Below, piece after piece: positions 1 to 8,669 of a DNA stretch of 36,494 bases. Position 1 is the first letter of the stretch, and the number at the start of each line of letters is the position of its first letter. This stretch comes from Acidobacteriota bacterium (lineage in GTDB: Bacteria; Actinomycetota; Acidimicrobiia; Acidimicrobiales; RAAP-2), in contig JAGWHY010000012.1 of NCBI GenBank assembly GCA_028873575.1, positions 1 to 36,494 on the forward strand, in the 5' to 3' direction. The notes under the pieces are model-generated. The model did no database searches and had not been told where the DNA came from. It saw only the letters and a list, made by a program, of their open reading frames with translations. The position numbers were made by a program, and so were the translations under genes.

Positions 1-1000
1 TCTGCTTGCCGGCCGAGACGAAGGGCATCATGGCACGCAGTTTCTTGCCGATCTCTTCGACCGGGTGGCGCTTACCGGCGTCGCGCAGTTCGCGGTACCG
101 GGGGCGACCAATCTCGTTTTCCTTGATCCACTCGTTGGCGAAGGTGCCGTCTTGGATCTCGGTCAAGATCTTCTTCATCTCGCCCTTCACCTGGTCGGTG
201 ATGACGCGCGGACCACGCGTTAAGTCCCCGTACTCGGCGGTGTCCGAGACGCTAAAGCGCATACCGGTAATGCCCTCTTCGTACATCAAGTCGACGATGA
301 GCTTGAGCTCGTGCAGGCACTCGAAGTACGCGCTCTCGGGCTGATACCCGGCCTCGACCAAGGTCTCATATCCCGCCTTCACGAGCGCCGATACGCCACC
401 ACAGAGCACGGCCTGCTCACCGAAGAGGTCCGTCTCGGTCTCTTCGGTAAAGGTCGTCTCCAACACCCCGGCGCGCGTCGCGCCAATGCCGTAGGCGTAG
501 GCCAAGGCGAGGTCGTGCGCGTGACCCGTGGCGTCTTGGTGAATTGCAATGAGGGCCGGCACGCCGCCGCCCTCGGTGTAGGTGCGACGCACCAAGTGAC
601 CGGGGCCCTTGGGGGCGATCATCGTCACGTCGACGTCGGCCGGGGGCTTAATCAGGTCGAAGCGAATGTTAAAGCCGTGGGCGAACATCAACATCTTGCC
701 CGTGGTGAGGTGTGGCGCAATGTCGGCGTCGTAGGTGCGCTTTTGCTCAGTGTCGGGCACCAGCACCATGATGACGTCGGCCTCTTTACAGGCGTCGGCG
801 ATCGAGAGCACCTTGAGTCCGGCGTCTTCGGCCTTCAAAATTGAGGAGGAGTCGGGACGAAGTCCCACGCGCACGTCAAAGCCGGAGTCTTTGAGGTTCA
901 GCGCGTGGGCGTGGCCCTGGCTGCCGTAACCGAGCACCGCAATCTTCTTGTCTTTTAGAAGTTCGGGCTTGGCGTCTTTTTCGTAGTACATCGTGGTCAT
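1..1000 (-). CDS. ilvC: Ketol-acid reductoisomerase, class I (3' end cut by window edge)
   Basis: IlvC converts acetolactate (or acetohydroxybutyrate) to the dihydroxy acid using NADPH and Mg2+, the second common step of valine, leucine and isoleucine synthesis, in the cytosol. Reverse translation from the ATG at 1000 starts [10 protein letters not shown] and continues with the Rossmann motif [10 protein letters not shown], then MIAPKGPGH, and the acidic metal-binding stretch [18 protein letters not shown] of the knotted domain. The frame stays open to the left edge, giving 333 codons and ending near MPFVSAGKQ. Class I enzymes are about 330-340 residues, so only a few codons are missing. Its start overlaps the ilvN stop as ATGA, so translation is probably coupled within ilvBNC. 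Confidence 0.97.
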   Translation of the reverse strand, partial: MTTMYYEKDAKPELLKDKKIAVLGYGSQGHAHALNLKDSGFDVRVGLRPDSSSILKAEDAGLKVLSIADACKEADVIMVLVPDTEQKRTYDADIAPHLTTGKMLMFAHGFNIRFDLIKPPADVDVTMIAPKGPGHLVRRTYTEGGGVPALIAIHQDATGHAHDLALAYAYGIGATRAGVLETTFTEETETDLFGEQAVLCGGVSALVKAGYETLVEAGYQPESAYFECLHELKLIVDLMYEEGITGMRFSVSDTAEYGDLTRGPRVITDQVKGEMKKILTEIQDGTFANEWIKENEIGRPRYRELRDAGKRHPVEEIGKKLRAMMPFVSAGKQ

Positions 1001-1551
1001 TCGGGGTCCTTCTCACTTTCGGGCGGAGTGCCCAGTCTAGGGAGCGCGACGCGCCCAGTTCGGTGAAGCTCGACGCCCTCGTAGCTTTCGAGGGCCTTTT
1101 CAAAGGCGTCACAGCCGTGGGGGGTACCCGCCAGCATGACGGTGACGTGGTGGGCGTCGACGTCGACGATGGCGGCGTTGGCTTCGCCAATCACGTCAAG
1201 GAGCCCGGTGCGCGAGTCGACGTTGGTCGGAATGGTCGCGAGCAGTAACTCACGCTCCACGGCGTCACTGGGCGCTAAGTCCGAGATGTCGACGACGTTG
1301 ACCAATTTGTAGAGCTGACCCACAATCTGCTCCAAGGGCGCGGACTCGGCGTCGACGACGATGGTGATCCTCGAGAATCGCTCGTGCAATTCGGCCGGCG
1401 CCACCGCGAGGGAGTAGATGTTGAAGCCGCGCCGGGCGAAAAGCCCCGCGACGCGCGCCAAGACACCGGCCTTGTTCTCCACCAACACCGACAAGATGTG
1501 GTGGCGAACCGGGGTGTGGGTCTCGGGCCCTAGGTACGGTTCGGGGGCCAT
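997..1551 (-). CDS. ilvN: Acetolactate synthase small (regulatory) subunit
   Basis: This is the regulatory subunit of acetohydroxyacid synthase. It activates IlvB and confers valine feedback inhibition. The 184-residue protein has an N-terminal ACT domain at about residues 17-90 ([20 protein letters not shown], then [11 protein letters not shown]) and the usual C-terminal domain with [18 protein letters not shown]. Length fits the long-type IlvN of actinobacteria and firmicutes. Its ATG shares one base with the ilvB stop (TAATG), and its TGA overlaps the ilvC ATG, so the three genes form one translationally coupled operon. Expression should follow the attenuator upstream of ilvB. Confidence 0.96.
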   Translation of the reverse strand: MAPEPYLGPETHTPVRHHILSVLVENKAGVLARVAGLFARRGFNIYSLAVAPAELHERFSRITIVVDAESAPLEQIVGQLYKLVNVVDISDLAPSDAVERELLLATIPTNVDSRTGLLDVIGEANAAIVDVDAHHVTVMLAGTPHGCDAFEKALESYEGVELHRTGRVALPRLGTPPESEKDPE

Positions 1552-3263
1552 TAGTTCTCACCTCGCAGACTCGGATGGACCATGATGTCGTCGTTACTCG
1601 CGCCCGCCGCCACCATCGGGAAGACCTTCTCCGACGAGTCGGTACGAAAGTCAATGACGACCGGCACGTCGTTGATCTCGTTGGCTTGGCGAATAACGTC
1701 CTTCATCTCGTCCATGGTGCGCGCGCGCAGTCCGACACAACCCATCGCCTCGGCCCACTTCACGTAGTCCGGCAGGTCCGCATTCAAGTAAACCTCGCTG
1801 TAGCGCTCCTCGTAGAACATCTCTTGCCACTGGCGCACCATTCCCAAGTACGCGTTGTTGAGAATCGCCACCTTGATCGGAATCCCCTCGGCGCGCGCGG
1901 TGACCAACTCTTGCGCGGTCATCTGAAAACAGCCGTCGCCGTCGATGCACCAGACCGTCTTGTCGGGTCGCCCGGCCTTCGCGCCAATGGCGGCCGGCAC
2001 CCCAAAGCCCATGGTGCCCGCACCCCCGGAGTTCACCCAGGTCCCGGGCTCTTCGAACTTCCAGTACTGCGAGGCCCACATCTGGTGTTGACCAACGCCC
2101 GAGGCGACGATGGTCCCCGGCGCCGAGGCGGCGAGAATTTCTTCAATCACGCGCTGGGGGCGAAGTAGCCCGTCGTCGGAGGGTTCGTCGTAGGCGAGGG
2201 GGTAGCGCTCCTGCCAGGTGCGAATCTCTTTCCACCAGACCTCCAAGTTCTGGGGCGTGGCGCCGGCCGCGTCGAGCGCCGACACGGCCGCCGTGACGTT
2301 GCTCTGGATGGTGACCTGGCTCTCGCGGACCTTGTTGAACTCGGCGCGGTCGATGTCGACGTGGATGACCTTCGCGTGGGGCGCGAAGGCCGAGACCTTG
2401 CCGGTCACGCGGTCGTCGAAGCGCGCACCTAGTGAGATCAACAGGTCGCACTTTTGAATGGCGGTGACGGCCGCGTACATGCCGTGCATGCCGGGCATGC
2501 CGAGGTGCTGCTCGTGGGAGTCGGGGAAGGCACCCCTCGCCATCAAGGTGGTCACGACCGGCATCTTGGTGCGCTCGGCGAAGGCGAGGAGTTCCCTCTC
2601 GGCGCGCGACTTCAGCGCGCCCCCGCCCACGTAGAGGACGGGGCGCTCGGCCGCGTTGATGAGCGTCACGGCCTCGTTGATGGCATCCGCGTCAAGCGGT
2701 ACCTCGGGGCGATAGCCCGGAAGGTCGAGCTCGTCAATGGAGCTTGGGTACCACCAGTCCATCATCGACTGGGTGACGTCCTTGGGCACGTCAATAAGAA
2801 CCGGCCCGGGGCGACCGGTCGTCGCCAAGTGGAAGGCCGCCGCGACGGCGCGGGGAATCTCCTGGGCGCTCTGGATGAGAAAGTTGTGCTTGGTGATGCC
2901 CATGGTGATGCCGGTGATGTCGCACTCCTGGAAGGCGTCGGTGCCAATGGCGGCGGTCGCGACCTGGCCGGTGATCACGACCAGTGGCGTTGAGTCCATG
3001 TGGGCGTTGGCGATGGGGGTGACGATATTGGTCGCGCCGGGGCCACTGGTGACCATGGCCACACCCGGTCGCCCGGTCGCCAGGGCGTAGCCCTCGGCCA
3101 TGTGGCCGGCGCCCTGTTCGTGGCGTACCAGTACGTGGCGAATCGAGGAGTCGATGATCGGGTCGTAGACGGGCAGAATCGCGCCACCGGGCAGGCCGAA
3201 GATGACCTCGACCCCCTCTTGTTCCAACGATTTGATGAGTGCTTGCGCTCCGGTGAGTTGCAC
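1551..3263 (-). CDS. ilvB: Acetolactate synthase large (catalytic) subunit
   Basis: This is the ThDP-dependent catalytic subunit of acetohydroxyacid synthase. It condenses pyruvate with pyruvate or 2-ketobutyrate, the first common step of branched-chain amino acid synthesis. The 570-residue protein shows the catalytic Glu49 in VRHEQGAGHMAEGYA, the FAD-binding middle domain, and the ThDP motif from GDG at 442-444 to NN at 469-470. The GTG start at 3263 is supported by AAAGGAG a few bases upstream on the minus strand. Sequence VQLTGAQALIKSLEQEGVE aligns with the family N-terminus. Downstream ilvN overlaps by one base. A leader peptide and terminator hairpin lie just upstream. Confidence 0.97.
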   Translation of the reverse strand: MQLTGAQALIKSLEQEGVEVIFGLPGGAILPVYDPIIDSSIRHVLVRHEQGAGHMAEGYALATGRPGVAMVTSGPGATNIVTPIANAHMDSTPLVVITGQVATAAIGTDAFQECDITGITMGITKHNFLIQSAQEIPRAVAAAFHLATTGRPGPVLIDVPKDVTQSMMDWWYPSSIDELDLPGYRPEVPLDADAINEAVTLINAAERPVLYVGGGALKSRAERELLAFAERTKMPVVTTLMARGAFPDSHEQHLGMPGMHGMYAAVTAIQKCDLLISLGARFDDRVTGKVSAFAPHAKVIHVDIDRAEFNKVRESQVTIQSNVTAAVSALDAAGATPQNLEVWWKEIRTWQERYPLAYDEPSDDGLLRPQRVIEEILAASAPGTIVASGVGQHQMWASQYWKFEEPGTWVNSGGAGTMGFGVPAAIGAKAGRPDKTVWCIDGDGCFQMTAQELVTARAEGIPIKVAILNNAYLGMVRQWQEMFYEERYSEVYLNADLPDYVKWAEAMGCVGLRARTMDEMKDVIRQANEINDVPVVIDFRTDSSEKVFPMVAAGASNDDIMVHPSLRGEN

Positions 3264-3289
3264 GCCGCTCCTTTTTCCCCTAGATAAGC

Positions 3290-3316
3290 AAAAAGGCCTC
3301 CCTTACTGGGAGGCCT
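3290..3316 (-). terminator. Intrinsic terminator acting as ilvB attenuator
   Basis: On the minus strand the 9-base arm AGGCCTCCC (3316-3308) is followed by loop AGTAA and the perfect complement GGGAGGCCT (3302-3294), then TTTTTGC. A GC-rich stem with a T run is a standard Rho-independent terminator. It sits between the leader peptide stop (3338) and the ilvB start (3263), so it would stop transcription before ilvB unless prevented. The upstream segment AAGGCGCCGGT (3350-3340), which overlaps the last leader codons, can pair with ACCGG (3321-3317) and GCCT (3314-3311), invading the terminator arm. That provides a plausible antiterminator. Confidence 0.85.
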
Positions 3317-3337
3317 CCGGTGTACGTAACGACGTGA

Positions 3338-3388
3338 CTACCGGCGCCTTGCGCCTACTACCGCCAGAATCGCAATGGTCGTCGTCAC
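3338..3388 (-). CDS. ilvB leader peptide (branched-chain amino acid attenuator)
   Basis: A 16-codon frame starts at GTG (3388) and ends at TAG (3338-3340), reading VTTTIAILAVVGARRR. Five of the 16 residues are Ile, Leu or Val, clustered as I-A-I-L-A-V-V, and it is followed by a terminator hairpin before ilvB. This is the classic layout of transcription attenuation known for ilv operons, including those of Corynebacterium and relatives. Starved ribosomes would stall on the ATT, CTG or GTA codons and leave the AAGGCGCCGGT segment free to form the antiterminator. A ribosome reaching TAG would cover it and let the terminator form. There is no clear Shine-Dalgarno. A promoter 7 bases upstream suggests leaderless initiation. 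Confidence 0.85.
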   Translation of the reverse strand: MTTTIAILAVVGARRR

Positions 3389-3395
3389 GTCGGCC

Positions 3396-3424
3396 AGTCT
3401 ACGCGCCAAGACCCCCGCGCACAA
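3396..3424 (-). promoter_or_regulatory. Promoter of the ilvB leader
   Basis: On the minus strand TTGTGC (3424-3419) and TAGACT (3401-3396) are separated by exactly 17 bases. TAGACT keeps the conserved A and T positions of a -10 box, and its last base lies 7 bases before the leader GTG. Transcription would therefore start at or next to the GTG, making a leaderless mRNA. The promoter lies just after the ilvD stop codon (3432), so ilvBNC is separately controlled even though it follows ilvD on the same strand. Confidence 0.65.
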
Positions 3425-3431
3425 CCGCGAT

Positions 3432-5111
3432 TTAGGCCGAGGTGACCGCGCCCTTCTCCGCCCCCTGAACGAGACGCGCAAACTTTCCGAGCACGCCGGT
3501 CGTGTAGCGCGGCACGAAGTCCGACTGGCGCTCTCGGCGCGTGGCGAGCTCGGCCTCGTCGACCAGCAGATCAATGGAGAGCTTTTCGACGTCAATGGCA
3601 ATGACGTCACCGTCCTCGATGAGACCAATCGGTCCCCCGTCTAGGGCCTCGGGCGCCACGTGACCAACGCAAAAGCCGTGCGTGCCACCACTGAAGCGAC
3701 CATCGGTAATCAGCGCGCAGTCTCCCCCGCGACCGACGCCCTTCATGGCGCCGGTAATCGCGAGCATTTCGCGCATGCCCGGTCCGGACTTGGGACCTTC
3801 GTAGCGGATGACGACGACCGTCTGGGGCTGGATCTCGTTCGCCATAATCGCCGTCATGGCGGCGTCTTCGCCGTCGAAGACCCGCGCGGTTCCAGTAAAG
3901 GACATCTGGTCGATGCCGGCGACTTTGACGACCGCACCCTTGGGCGCCAGGGAACCTTTAAGAATGGCGATGCCACCTTGGACGTGGATGGGGTGGTCGA
4001 AGTCGTGGACGACCTCGCCGTCGGGCGGGCGCGCACCAAACTCCGCCAAACTCTCGGCCATCGTCTTACCGCTCACGGTCATGACGTCGCCGTGCAGCAG
4101 ACCCTTCTCCAACAGGTGCGCCAAGACGACCGGCACGCCACCGATCTCGTCGAGGTCACTCATGTGGTACTTCCCGTGAGGCTTGGTGTCGGCTAAGTGC
4201 GGCACGCGCTTCGCGACGCGGTTGAAGTCGTCGAGGGCCAAGTCAACGCGCGCCTCGTGGGCAATGGCGAGCAGGTGCAGTACCGCGTTGGTTGAACCAC
4301 CCAGCGCCATCACGACCGAGATGGCGTTTTCGAGCGCCTCTTTGGTCATGATCTGGCGCGCCGTGATCCCGCGGTCCAAAAGGTTCAGTACGGCGGTGCC
4401 GGAGTCGTAGGCGATCTGGTCGCGCTTGGGGTCAATCGAAGGGACCGACGCGGAACCAAGTAGCGACATCCCAATGGCCTCGCCCACGCTCGCCATCGTG
4501 TTGGCGGTGAACATCCCCGCGCAACTGCCCTCACCGGGACAGGCCGCGCACTCGATGGCCTTTAACTCCTCGTCGCTCATCGCGCCCACGGCGTTCGCGC
4601 CGACGGCCTCGAAGACTGACGTGATGTCGAGGGCTTGGCCGTTGTGCGTGCCCGGAAGAATCGTGCCGCCGTAGACGAAGACGCTCGGCACGTCGAGGCG
4701 CGCCGCCGCCATCAACATCCCCGGCAGCGACTTGTCACAGCCGGCGAAGGTGACCATCGCATCGAAGCGCTCGGCGTGCATAACCGTTTCGACCGAATCG
4801 CAGATCACCTCACGCGAAACCAACGAGGCACGCATTCCTTCGTGACCCATCGAGATGCCGTCCGAGACGGCAATCGTCACGAACTCAAAAGGCACCCCGC
4901 CGCCGTCGCGCACGGCGACCTTGGCTCGTTTAGCTAAGCGCTCGAGGGGCAGGTTGCAGGGCGTGACTTCGTTCCAGCTAGAGGCAACACCGATTTGGGG
5001 CTTAACCATGTCCTCATCCGTCAGGCCCATCGCGCGCAACATGGCGCGCGCTGGCGCGCGGCCCTTGCCAAGAGTGACTTCCGTACTGCGCGGAGTGGGG
5101 TGGTTCGCCAT
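3432..5111 (-). CDS. ilvD: Dihydroxy-acid dehydratase
   Basis: IlvD dehydrates 2,3-dihydroxy acids to 2-keto acids, the third common step in branched-chain amino acid synthesis. The 559-residue protein has the three cysteines expected of a [2Fe-2S] type enzyme: Cys52 (WNEVTPCN), Cys125 ([10 protein letters not shown]) and Cys197 ([16 protein letters not shown]). The family motif [19 protein letters not shown] is near the C-terminus. Length is normal. The ATG at 5111 has TAAACT six bases upstream and no good Shine-Dalgarno, so it probably yields a leaderless mRNA. It precedes ilvBNC on the same strand, so these genes together cover all the shared steps except the final transamination. Confidence 0.97.
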   Translation of the reverse strand: MANHPTPRSTEVTLGKGRAPARAMLRAMGLTDEDMVKPQIGVASSWNEVTPCNLPLERLAKRAKVAVRDGGGVPFEFVTIAVSDGISMGHEGMRASLVSREVICDSVETVMHAERFDAMVTFAGCDKSLPGMLMAAARLDVPSVFVYGGTILPGTHNGQALDITSVFEAVGANAVGAMSDEELKAIECAACPGEGSCAGMFTANTMASVGEAIGMSLLGSASVPSIDPKRDQIAYDSGTAVLNLLDRGITARQIMTKEALENAISVVMALGGSTNAVLHLLAIAHEARVDLALDDFNRVAKRVPHLADTKPHGKYHMSDLDEIGGVPVVLAHLLEKGLLHGDVMTVSGKTMAESLAEFGARPPDGEVVHDFDHPIHVQGGIAILKGSLAPKGAVVKVAGIDQMSFTGTARVFDGEDAAMTAIMANEIQPQTVVVIRYEGPKSGPGMREMLAITGAMKGVGRGGDCALITDGRFSGGTHGFCVGHVAPEALDGGPIGLIEDGDVIAIDVEKLSIDLLVDEAELATRRERQSDFVPRYTTGVLGKFARLVQGAEKGAVTSA

Positions 5112-5117
5112 GCACGA

Positions 5118-5123
5118 AGTTTA
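5118..5123 (-). promoter_or_regulatory. Putative -10 box of ilvD (leaderless)
   Basis: TAAACT on the minus strand ends exactly 6 bases before the ilvD ATG. No convincing -35 box is seen at the standard distance. The same box-to-start spacing recurs upstream of several other genes in the window. Confidence 0.5.
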
Positions 5124-5187
5124 TGAGGTCAAGCTTTCTGCGTTTAGTTGCATAGTTTTCAGGCTTCCGCCATTGCGACATGCTCGG

Positions 5188-5276
5188 ATGTAAATGATTG
5201 TGTACATGCACGTTTCATAAATGAGCGTTTACATGATACACTTGACGACGAACGCAGACACAACATAATTGTCGTC
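5188..5276 (+). promoter_or_regulatory. Putative hipBA promoter and operator region
   Basis: TTGACG (5242-5247) and CATAAT (5264-5269) are 16 bases apart and resemble a sigma70 promoter facing hipB. Several repeat elements surround it: ATGTAAA (5188-5194) is inverted as TTTACAT (5228-5234), the palindrome TGTACA lies between them, and GACGAC (5244-5249) is inverted as GTCGTC (5271-5276), bracketing the -10 box. HipB-type antitoxins usually repress their own operon at such inverted repeats. Which repeat is the true operator cannot be told from one sequence. Confidence 0.45.
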
Positions 5277-5301
5277 GTACGTTGGCAAAGGTGATCCTCC
5301 T

Positions 5302-5631
5302 ATGAAAGTCAATTCTGCACTTGACCTCGCGGCGGTAGTCCGGGGTCGCCGACACGACTTAGGACTTAGCCAAGCGGATATGGCGAAGCGTGCCGGCGTT
5401 TCTCGAGTTTGGCTTTCCGCAGTCGAGGCCGGTAAGCGCTCGGTCAATTTTGGCCTGGTCCTTCGACTGTTGGGTGCCATGGACCTCAAGATGGATGTAT
5501 CTCCATCGCCAAATCTCAGCGATCTCTTCAGTGGAGTCAGGGATGTTCCAGCGCCCATGAATGTAAGCGACGCGCACAAGGGGTCATCGGTGGATCTGGA
5601 CTCGATTCTCAAGAAGATTCGAGATTTATGA
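5302..5631 (+). CDS. hipB: HipB-like antitoxin, XRE-family DNA-binding protein
   Basis: This is the antitoxin and autorepressor partner of HipA. The 109-residue protein has a helix-turn-helix at about residues 10-60 (VVRGRRHDLGLSQADMAKRAG, then VSRVWLSAVEAGKRSVNFGL). A C-terminal tail follows that may contact HipA. The ATG at 5302 is preferred over a TTG at 5269 because AAAGGTGAT precedes it and the XRE domain starts soon after. The stop overlaps the hipA ATG (ATGA), the usual coupling in this toxin-antitoxin family. Base use is clearly more AT-rich than the flanking ilv and gat genes, which suggests horizontal transfer. Confidence 0.88.
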   Translation: MKVNSALDLAAVVRGRRHDLGLSQADMAKRAGVSRVWLSAVEAGKRSVNFGLVLRLLGAMDLKMDVSPSPNLSDLFSGVRDVPAPMNVSDAHKGSSVDLDSILKKIRDL

Positions 5632-6899
5632 CCGACGTGCTCCACGTCATCTTGGAGGACGTTCTCGCCGGAACGATTGAAAAACTGCCGAGCGGACGAC
5701 TTCGATTCACGTACGACGATTCTTACAAGGACCGTGGAGACGCGACACCACTCTCGTTATCTATGCCCGTTCAGGTACCGGTCCACCATGACAACGTCAT
5801 CACGCCTTGGCTCTGGGGGCTTCTTCCCGACAATGATCAGGTTTTGACTCGTTGGGCTCGGCGATTCCAAGTTTCGCGCACGCCGTTTGCCCTCTTGTCG
5901 ACGCAAGTAGGTGAAGACTGCGCTGGGGCGGTTCGCTTCGCCAAACCGGAACAGTTAGACCGCGCTCTCAACCGATCCGGAACCATCGATTGGCTCAGCA
6001 GTGAAGAGGTGGCGAGTCGCCTTAGGGAACTCCGAGAAGACTCGACAAATTGGCTGGGCCGCGAATTTAACGGCCAATTCAGCTTGGCCGGCGCGCAAGC
6101 TAAGACTGCGTTGTTGTACGTGGATGGCCACTGGGGGCAGCCAACAGGTGCGGAACCAACCACGCACATTCTAAAGCCCGCCGTCGCTGGTTTTGAAAAT
6201 CACGATCTCAACGAGCACTTATGTCTCAGTGCGTCTCGTCTAGCTGGCCTCCTAGCGGTCCGCACCAAGGTATCTCGATTTGGCGATGAATCGGCGGTCG
6301 TGATTGATCGCTATGACCGCACCATCGAAGGCGGCACAATTGTCCGCGTGCACCAAGAAGACCTGTGCCAAGCGCTCGGGATTCCTCCGACGGAAAAATA
6401 TCAGAACGACGGCGGCCCGAGTCCGGCCACCATTGCTGATCTCTTGAGACGAGCCATGTCTCCTCAGGTCGCTGACGAAGCGGTGAGGCGATTTACTGAT
6501 GCCCTGATCTGGAATTGGCTCATTGCCGGAACGGACGGCCACGCGAAAAATTACTCCCTACTCCTCGCGGGCGATCAAGTGAGACTCGCCCCTCTCTACG
6601 ACATCGCGTCAGCGTTGCCCTATGAAGTCCACGAGAAAAAGCTTCGCCTCGCCATGAAAATAGGAGGCGACTACCGGATTTTTCCAGAACGCAACAATTG
6701 GACAAAGGCCGCGAGCGAGCTGGGTCTGGACCCGGATGCATTAATCGAGCGGGTTCGAGAACTGGGAGCAATTCTCCCGGACGCGTTTGCCGACGCGGCC
6801 AAGACTTCTGAGGTGGTCACGCTGGATGGTCCGATGCCTGTCAATCTCGTGAACCTCGTAACCGAGCGGGTCGGCAGATGCCTACGCGTCCTTGACTGA
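5628..6899 (+). CDS. hipA: HipA-like serine/threonine kinase toxin
   Basis: HipA toxins phosphorylate a translation component, in E. coli glutamyl-tRNA synthetase, and arrest growth. The 423-residue protein has the N-terminal HipA domain at about 5-105, including LWGLLPDND. The P-loop FSLAGAQAKTALL holds Ser152, matching the autophosphorylation serine. The catalytic Asp303 lies in GTDGHAKN and the metal-binding Asp325 in APLYDIAS. All key residues are present, so it looks functional. It follows hipB with a 4-base overlap. The target cannot be inferred here. A transposase remnant lies immediately downstream, supporting acquisition as an island between ilvD and gatB. Confidence 0.92.
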   Translation: MTDVLHVILEDVLAGTIEKLPSGRLRFTYDDSYKDRGDATPLSLSMPVQVPVHHDNVITPWLWGLLPDNDQVLTRWARRFQVSRTPFALLSTQVGEDCAGAVRFAKPEQLDRALNRSGTIDWLSSEEVASRLRELREDSTNWLGREFNGQFSLAGAQAKTALLYVDGHWGQPTGAEPTTHILKPAVAGFENHDLNEHLCLSASRLAGLLAVRTKVSRFGDESAVVIDRYDRTIEGGTIVRVHQEDLCQALGIPPTEKYQNDGGPSPATIADLLRRAMSPQVADEAVRRFTDALIWNWLIAGTDGHAKNYSLLLAGDQVRLAPLYDIASALPYEVHEKKLRLAMKIGGDYRIFPERNNWTKAASELGLDPDALIERVRELGAILPDAFADAAKTSEVVTLDGPMPVNLVNLVTERVGRCLRVLD

Positions 6900-6929
6900 T
6901 GAGTAAAAAGTGCTTCGCCATGAGTTTGC

Positions 6930-7230
6930 CGGAATCTAAATCATTTCCCACGCGGGGCAGACGGCGGCGATAGGTCAGTTCCATCCACGTGACAATGGGG
7001 AGAGGACGTTCTACGCGCGTCTCCCATTTCTTAGTGTTGGGCACGTTTTGTTGCGGGATTGCGTGCAAAAACTCTGTACGCGCGTGGTCGCGGCTGGCGG
7101 CCACGCGACCCATTGATCGGAGCAGTCCGTTGTTCTTCACAGCGCGAACGAACTTGGTGGATCGAAATTGAGATCCTGTATCTACTGGTGAATACATTGA
7201 TCGCCGATTGTTCGTGTCGGAGATCCGAAT
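6930..7230 (-). pseudogene. IS3-family transposase OrfB, C-terminal remnant
   Basis: The minus strand encodes a stretch typical of the end of an IS3-family DDE integrase: VDTGSQFRSTKFV (compare HSDRGSQYTS), GLLRSMGRVAASRDHARTEF (compare SMGRVGASGDNAxxESF), QQNVPNTKKWETR, then IVTWMELTYRRR. The second catalytic Asp and the Glu of DDE are retained. The first half of the catalytic domain, OrfA, the terminal inverted repeats and the normal C-terminal LTPVEFE-like end are missing or unrecognisable. It is therefore a dead fragment between hipA and gatB. This fills the only stretch of more than 300 bases without an intact gene (6900-7232). Boundaries are approximate. Confidence 0.75.
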
Positions 7231-7232
7231 CC

Positions 7233-8669
7233 TTAAGACCCCGCGCGGCGCTGTACGAGAATTTCAATGACCGCCTTACCGTTGGCCTGACCCTTGGTCG
7301 CTTTCATGACTTGGCCAATAAAAAACTGCGCCAACTTGTCGTCGCCGTCGCGGTAACGGCCCCACTCGTCGGCGTGCGCCTCAATCAGTCCCGTAACCGT
7401 GGCGACGAGTGAGTCCTCGCTCAGTTGCTCAAATCCCTTCGCGGCAGCGACGGCTTTGGGCTCTCCGCCATTGGCGAGGATGTCGCTCAGCACGGTCTTG
7501 GCTTGGGTTGCCGAGAGTTCACCGCGTTGTTCCATCAAGAGCGTCTCGGCAAAGTTCTCGGGTGAGAGATTAACGACGCCGACTTCACTCGCCGCCAGTT
7601 CATTCGTCGCGCGGTTTAACGCCAAGGGCATCTCGACGCCCTTGGCGTACGCGAAAAGTACGTAGGCGTCAAGGTCGAGGTCAACCGCCAAAGTGACGGC
7701 GTCGAGCTGTTGTTCGGTAGGGTCACTCAACTTGGCCGCGAGTGTCGTACGACGCTCGGCGGGCATGGGCGGTAGGGCCGCGCGTACGCGCGACTGCCAC
7801 TCGTCACTCGGCGCTAAGTCCACGAGGTCGGGTTCGCGGAAGTAGCGGTAGTCCTCGGCCTCTTCTTTGACGCGCAGCGTCGAGGTCTCCCCCAGGTTCT
7901 CGTCCCAGTGGCGCGTCTCTTGACGCACGACGCCGCCGTCTTCGAGAAGTTCCACTTGGCGCAGCGCCTCGTACTCAATGGCGCGCACCAGTGAGCGCAG
8001 CGAGTTCAGGTTCTTAATCTCACAGCGTGTGCCGTAAGGTGCTCCGGATTTACGCACCGAGACGTTGGCGTCCATACGCATCGAGCCCTCTTCCATGCGC
8101 CCGTCCGAGGCACCGGTTGCGATCAAGATGCCGCGCAGTTCGGCCGCGTAGGCGCGGGCCTGGGCGGCGCTACGAATATCGGGGGCTGAGACAATCTCCA
8201 CCAGCGGCACGCCCGAACGGTTGTAGTCAATCAGCGAGCGGTCCGCGCCCTGCAGACGTCCCGAGCCGCCTAAGTGCGTGGACTTACCGGTGTCTTCTTC
8301 TAAGTGCGCGCGCTCAATGCCGACGCGCGACCCGTCGGGTAGGTCCAGGTACCCATTCGAATTAATCGGCAGGTCGTACTGGGAGATCTGGAAGTCCTTG
8401 GGCATGTCGGGGTAGAAGTAGTTCTTGCGGTGAAAGGTCGACGGCGCGACGGTACAGTGCAGCGCGAAGCCGAGCGCCATCGCAAGTTCGACCGCGCGCT
8501 CGTTCAGTACCGGGAGCGCCCCGGGCAGTCCCAGGCACACCGGACAGATGTTCGTGTTGGGCTCGTCACCGAACATGTTCGCGCAGCCGCAGAACAGCTT
8601 GGTCGCGGTTTTCAGTTCCGTGTGGACCTCGAGTCCGATCACCATCTCCCAGCCGTCGGGTAGCGCCAT
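7233..8669 (-). CDS. gatB: Aspartyl/glutamyl-tRNA amidotransferase subunit B
   Basis: GatB is the tRNA-binding kinase subunit of GatCAB, which converts Glu-tRNAGln (and Asp-tRNAAsn) to Gln-tRNAGln (Asn-tRNAAsn). The 478-residue protein has MVIGLEVHTEL at the start and a zinc site from Cys27, Cys29, Cys42 and Cys45 (FCGCANMF, ICPVCLGLPG). It also has the cradle motif YFYPDMPKDFQISQYD and a C-terminal helical/YqeY tail ending QANGKAVIEILVQRR. Length is normal. The ATG overlaps the gatA stop by one base (TGATG). No GlnRS is seen here; such organisms normally depend on GatCAB. Confidence 0.97.
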   Translation of the reverse strand: MALPDGWEMVIGLEVHTELKTATKLFCGCANMFGDEPNTNICPVCLGLPGALPVLNERAVELAMALGFALHCTVAPSTFHRKNYFYPDMPKDFQISQYDLPINSNGYLDLPDGSRVGIERAHLEEDTGKSTHLGGSGRLQGADRSLIDYNRSGVPLVEIVSAPDIRSAAQARAYAAELRGILIATGASDGRMEEGSMRMDANVSVRKSGAPYGTRCEIKNLNSLRSLVRAIEYEALRQVELLEDGGVVRQETRHWDENLGETSTLRVKEEAEDYRYFREPDLVDLAPSDEWQSRVRAALPPMPAERRTTLAAKLSDPTEQQLDAVTLAVDLDLDAYVLFAYAKGVEMPLALNRATNELAASEVGVVNLSPENFAETLLMEQRGELSATQAKTVLSDILANGGEPKAVAAAKGFEQLSEDSLVATVTGLIEAHADEWGRYRDGDDKLAQFFIGQVMKATKGQANGKAVIEILVQRRAGS

